This document shows, piece by piece, positions 61,319 to 64,000 of a stretch of 64,000 nucleotides of DNA (positions are counted from its first letter, which is position 1; each line of letters begins with the position of its first letter). The position numbers and the translations under genes were made by a program. The notes below the pieces were generated by a model. That model saw only the letters and a program-made list of their open reading frames with translations, was not told the origin of the DNA and searched no databases. The stretch lies in NCBI RefSeq assembly GCF_000242895.2, contig NC_021171.1, positions 1,584,001-1,648,000 of the forward strand. Direction: 5' to 3'. This stretch comes from Bacillus sp. 1NLA3E (lineage in GTDB: Bacteria > Bacillota > Bacilli > Bacillales > Cytobacillaceae).

Positions 61319-62221
61319 TTAAAACTGGCTGGCAGATTTTATTGCATAATCTTTGAATCTCTTAACAGATGTGGACATATATCGATTTTTTATATAGCCC
61401 AGGTAAATTTCCCGTTTATAAAAAGGATTACTGATTGGGCGAACTGTAATTCTATCATCTTGAACAGTAAGGTTATTTGGAACAATGGCGATTCCTATAT
61501 TGGCTGCAACTAAACCAACGATTGAAAGTTCATCTTCTACCGAGTAGGAAACGTTCGGAACCATATTTACCATTTCAAACAGGTGATTAATTTCTTGTTT
61601 CAACCCAACTTTTCCAGTGTATTGGATCAAAGAATAGGGCTCTGTATCTTTTAAATCAATCGTGTCATGACTAGCAAGAGGACAATCATTTGATAGTAGA
61701 ACAACTAAATCTTGCTTGAATATAGGAATAAATTCTATCTCTGGATCGGTGGGTAAGAGAGAAATAAAAATCAAATCAAGTTTTTCTTCTTTTAAGGATC
61801 TGACCAAATTTAGAGTACACGCGTCTCGCGTCGAGCCTTCTTTCAAAGAAAATTTTATGTTTCTATTTTGTTCCTCTTTTAAAAAGCCATTGATTATAGT
61901 GGGAATAAACTTTGAGGTAAGTGTGTAAATAAATCCAAGGCTTACCTTATTGTCAGTCTCACTTGTCATTTCTTTCATCATTTTGATGCCTGATTCTAAC
62001 TCTTCTATCGCATTTTCAATATATGGCAAAAGCCTTCTACCGTATTTTGTCAATTTAACATTGCGCCCTTGCCTTTCAAATAAATGAGTATCTAGTTCGC
62101 TTTCTAATGCAGAAATTGCATGACTTAAACTAGGTTGTGTCATACAGAGTTCTTCGGCAGCTTTTGTGTAATGCTCCATCTTGGCCATAGTTCTAAAATA
62201 ATAGAGCTGGTAAAGGTTCAC
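61319..62221 (-). CDS. LysR-family transcriptional regulator
   Basis: A 300-residue regulator: N-terminal winged helix (YFRTMAKMEHYTKAAEELCMTQPSLSHAISALESELDTHLFERQGRNVKLTKYG) and a periplasmic-binding-protein-like effector domain. GTG 62221 is preferred because GAGAGG lies nine bases upstream; ATG 62230 sits directly on that site. No adjacent divergent target gene is close; the MFS gene at 63410 is over 1 kb away. Confidence 0.85.
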   Translation of the reverse strand: MNLYQLYYFRTMAKMEHYTKAAEELCMTQPSLSHAISALESELDTHLFERQGRNVKLTKYGRRLLPYIENAIEELESGIKMMKEMTSETDNKVSLGFIYTLTSKFIPTIINGFLKEEQNRNIKFSLKEGSTRDACTLNLVRSLKEEKLDLIFISLLPTDPEIEFIPIFKQDLVVLLSNDCPLASHDTIDLKDTEPYSLIQYTGKVGLKQEINHLFEMVNMVPNVSYSVEDELSIVGLVAANIGIAIVPNNLTVQDDRITVRPISNPFYKREIYLGYIKNRYMSTSVKRFKDYAIKSASQF

Positions 62222-63258
62222 TTTATGCATCCTCTCTATTTAGCATTTGTTTAAAGATTTATTGAGATGTTCATACGATGTTCATACATAAAATAAATTA
62301 TCGAAGGTGGCTTGGTAGATTTTAATCAAGAATTAAGTGTTTTCAAAAGGAATAAATTACGGAAGATCATTGGTAGTGTTTGACTAGGAGTGAATCTACA
62401 GGAATAAATTCTAAACGAAAAAGAGCCTCTCCTACATTTTTCAGGAATAGGAAATCAATCAAGAAAACACAAAAAAGGTTTTATTGTGACAAGTTTTAAG
62501 TATGAAATTGGAGTGGAGGTAGAGTTTCCTAAACCCATGTGACTGTTGATTAATATCACCTGAGAACTTAGTGTATAAAGCGCTGAATCAAGTAATCCGG
62601 CAAAAAACCCTGCTTTAAATAAGGTTAAAGTATTGTTGAAATCTGACTACAGAACATCGTGGAATAGTTGGTAGAGAAAGGATCAGCCACCCTACCTTTT
62701 CTAAATTACTCATAGGATTTAACTGTCTGTACGCTTTAAAACTGGTTAATACAAACTTACATATGCCATCTCGAAGTTATTGTATTCCCGAAAAATACCT
62801 CTGTCTAGATGTGATTCCATTAGTTCATTAATTATACAAAACTTTAGTGATTTCCCACACCTCTATCGTAAATCTATCACGCAAAAATCCACTGAAATAT
62901 GACTCTTTATGGCTAATTTTGTGACAAAGGTGTGATGATTTATTTTTTAAAATATGCTGTGTTAAACGTGCCTGTTGATTTCCTCTCCATAAAATCTATT
63001 TAAAAACAACATTAAGCAATCTACAGACCTTTGTTATAGATTTAAGGCGGTCGACTAAGTCGGCAGCTTTTTTTATAGATAAATAGAGTGGTTTTTTTCA
63101 ACACTTCGAATCCATACGCATTTTCTATAGATTATTACAAATACCTAGATAATAGGAATTGGATAAATATATAGACTTATCTTAATCTGAAAAAGGAGTT
63201 GAAGCTCATAAACATAAAACAAGGGAGGAGATAAAATCCATCAAGAGGTAAAAGATAT
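62222..63258. other. About 1 kb with no intact gene
   Basis: AT-rich sequence with no convincing coding frame. It holds a truncated end of the GC-rich repeat family (62954-62989, ATGCTGTGTTAAACGTGCCT then GTTGATTTCC.CTCCA, matching the arm of copy 3) and a terminator-like hairpin at 63048-63078. Some of it may be decayed insertion debris. Confidence 0.45.
63048..63080 (+). terminator. Terminator-like hairpin
   Basis: GCGGTCGAC-TAA-GTCGGCAGC followed by seven Ts, with no recognised gene just upstream. Confidence 0.5.
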
Positions 63259-63384
63259 ATGTCTAAAAACCCCCAAGGTGATAGAGACAAAGATTTAAGC
63301 GTTGTAACCCATGAAGGCAAAATGGTTACCTCTGATGAAAACTGTAGACTACTATATTACTTTTTCACTACTTTTTTCCCCTGA
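63259..63384 (+). CDS. Possible 41-codon leader or remnant ORF
   Basis: ATG 63259 with GAGG upstream encodes MSKNPQGDRDKDLSVVTHEG, then KMVTSDENCR and a hydrophobic tail, and stops 25 bp before the MFS gene start. The first 28 residues look protein-like and hydrophilic, the rest low-complexity, so it may be a frameshifted remnant. Not recognised. Confidence 0.25.
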   Translation: MSKNPQGDRDKDLSVVTHEGKMVTSDENCRLLYYFFTTFFP

Positions 63385-63409
63385 ACACATGTAAAAAGGA
63401 GGAATAATT

Positions 63410-64000
63410 ATGACAGGATTAAAGGTTGGTAATAAACGATGGTTCATCGTTTTTCTTTTGGTATTGGCTTATACATTCATGTATCTTGGTAGATCCAGTA
63501 TTTCCATTGCTGGTTCAACAATAATGAAAGACTATGGCTGGAGTGCCACCCAGTTTGGTTTAGTTTCGACAGCATTTTTCATTGGCTATGCAATAACAAT
63601 GTTGCCGGCTGGTTTTTTAGCAGATAAATTTGGTGCAGGTAAGGTTATCGTTGTTGGAACATTGGTCTGGTCTTTATTTACATTACTTAGTCCTTTTGCA
63701 GGTTCAATCGGTCTTTTCGTCCTCATCCGTGCAATGGTAGGTGTAGGTCAAGGTGTTACGTTGCCTTCAGCTTCATCTATGGTATCGAAATGGGTACCAA
63801 AACAAGAATCAGGAAGAGCACAAGGTTTTACCCTCATCGGCGTTCCGCTTGGGGTTGCGATTACAATGCCACTTGGAGTTTACCTAATACAGCACTTTAA
63901 CTGGCAAACGATCTTTTATATATTTTCTATTCTTGGTCCGGTTTGGTGCTTAGTTTGGTGGAAATTTGGTAAAGATAGACCGGAATTACATTCTAAAATT
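63410..64000 (+). CDS. MFS transporter, 5' part only (runs off the window)
   Basis: 197 codons open to the window end. The ACS-type MFS signature is present: FLLVLAYTFMYLGRSSISIAG, FFIGYAITMLPAGFLADKFGAGKV, RAMVGVGQGVTLPSASSMVSKWVP. AAGGAGG precedes ATG 63410. It probably imports a carboxylate or sugar acid; about half the protein lies outside the window. Confidence 0.85.
   Translation, partial: MTGLKVGNKRWFIVFLLVLAYTFMYLGRSSISIAGSTIMKDYGWSATQFGLVSTAFFIGYAITMLPAGFLADKFGAGKVIVVGTLVWSLFTLLSPFAGSIGLFVLIRAMVGVGQGVTLPSASSMVSKWVPKQESGRAQGFTLIGVPLGVAITMPLGVYLIQHFNWQTIFYIFSILGPVWCLVWWKFGKDRPELHSKI

Noticed and set aside
1-64000. CRISPR array, prophage, tRNA or rRNA
   Set aside because: Looked for regularly spaced repeats, phage structural genes and cloverleaf or rRNA sequence; none seen. 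The seven long repeats are dispersed, not an array.

Overview
This is a chromosomal window from a low-GC, spore-former-type Firmicute, most likely a Bacillaceae member near Neobacillus or Bacillus (inference). The basis is strong AGGAGG-type ribosome binding sites, frequent TTG and GTG starts, many stem-loop/T-run terminators, and Bacillaceae-typical families (DUF3231, DUF2935, DUF3939-like, SR1P, DbpA/YxiN, LrgAB, RibU with an FMN riboswitch, CycA with a glycine riboswitch). I saw no rRNA, tRNA, CRISPR array or prophage.

Layout. 0-5 kb: RimL-like pseudogene, a PhnD-PhnC-PhnE(fused) oxyanion ABC importer, a DUF3231 protein. 5-9 kb: TetR regulator divergent from a MATE pump and an aldo/keto reductase, then decayed WYL-regulator and MazG-like genes. 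9.4-17.4 kb: a carbohydrate catabolic island with split transketolase, SDR, GntR/FCD regulator, zinc alcohol dehydrogenase, MFS importer and a second phosphofructokinase, followed by an SR1P peptide gene. 17.5-23.6 kb: two-component system plus a MacA/MacB-type export operon. 24-34 kb: two PlsC acyltransferases, glycine-riboswitch cycA, YgjP-like metalloprotease, HEAT protein, VOC proteins, XRE-cupin regulator, esterase and extradiol dioxygenase. 34-47 kb: membrane permease, DbpA helicase, SF1 helicase with PLD-like tail, YncE/phosphatase fusion, RND pump. 47-51 kb: LrgAB, FMN riboswitch and ribU, a broken IS1182-type element. 51-64 kb: amino acid permease, Fur-boxed FTR1 iron permease with lipoprotein, DUF2935, an ABC exporter/pgsA/two-component operon, LysR, and a truncated MFS gene at the edge.

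The main non-genic theme is a dispersed family of GC-rich (about 130 bp core) palindromic repeats in an AT-rich background: seven copies plus remnants. They have transposon-like ends, and two insertions have perfect 8-bp target duplications (a third is 7/8), so I read them as a non-autonomous mobile element (MITE) family. Copies in opposite orientation flank two separate genes. The other strong signals are regulatory: one operator motif shared by the transketolase and dehydrogenase promoters next to a GntR gene; 11-bp tandem repeats in front of each two-component-linked export operon; and Fur-like boxes upstream of FTR1 and of one acyltransferase.
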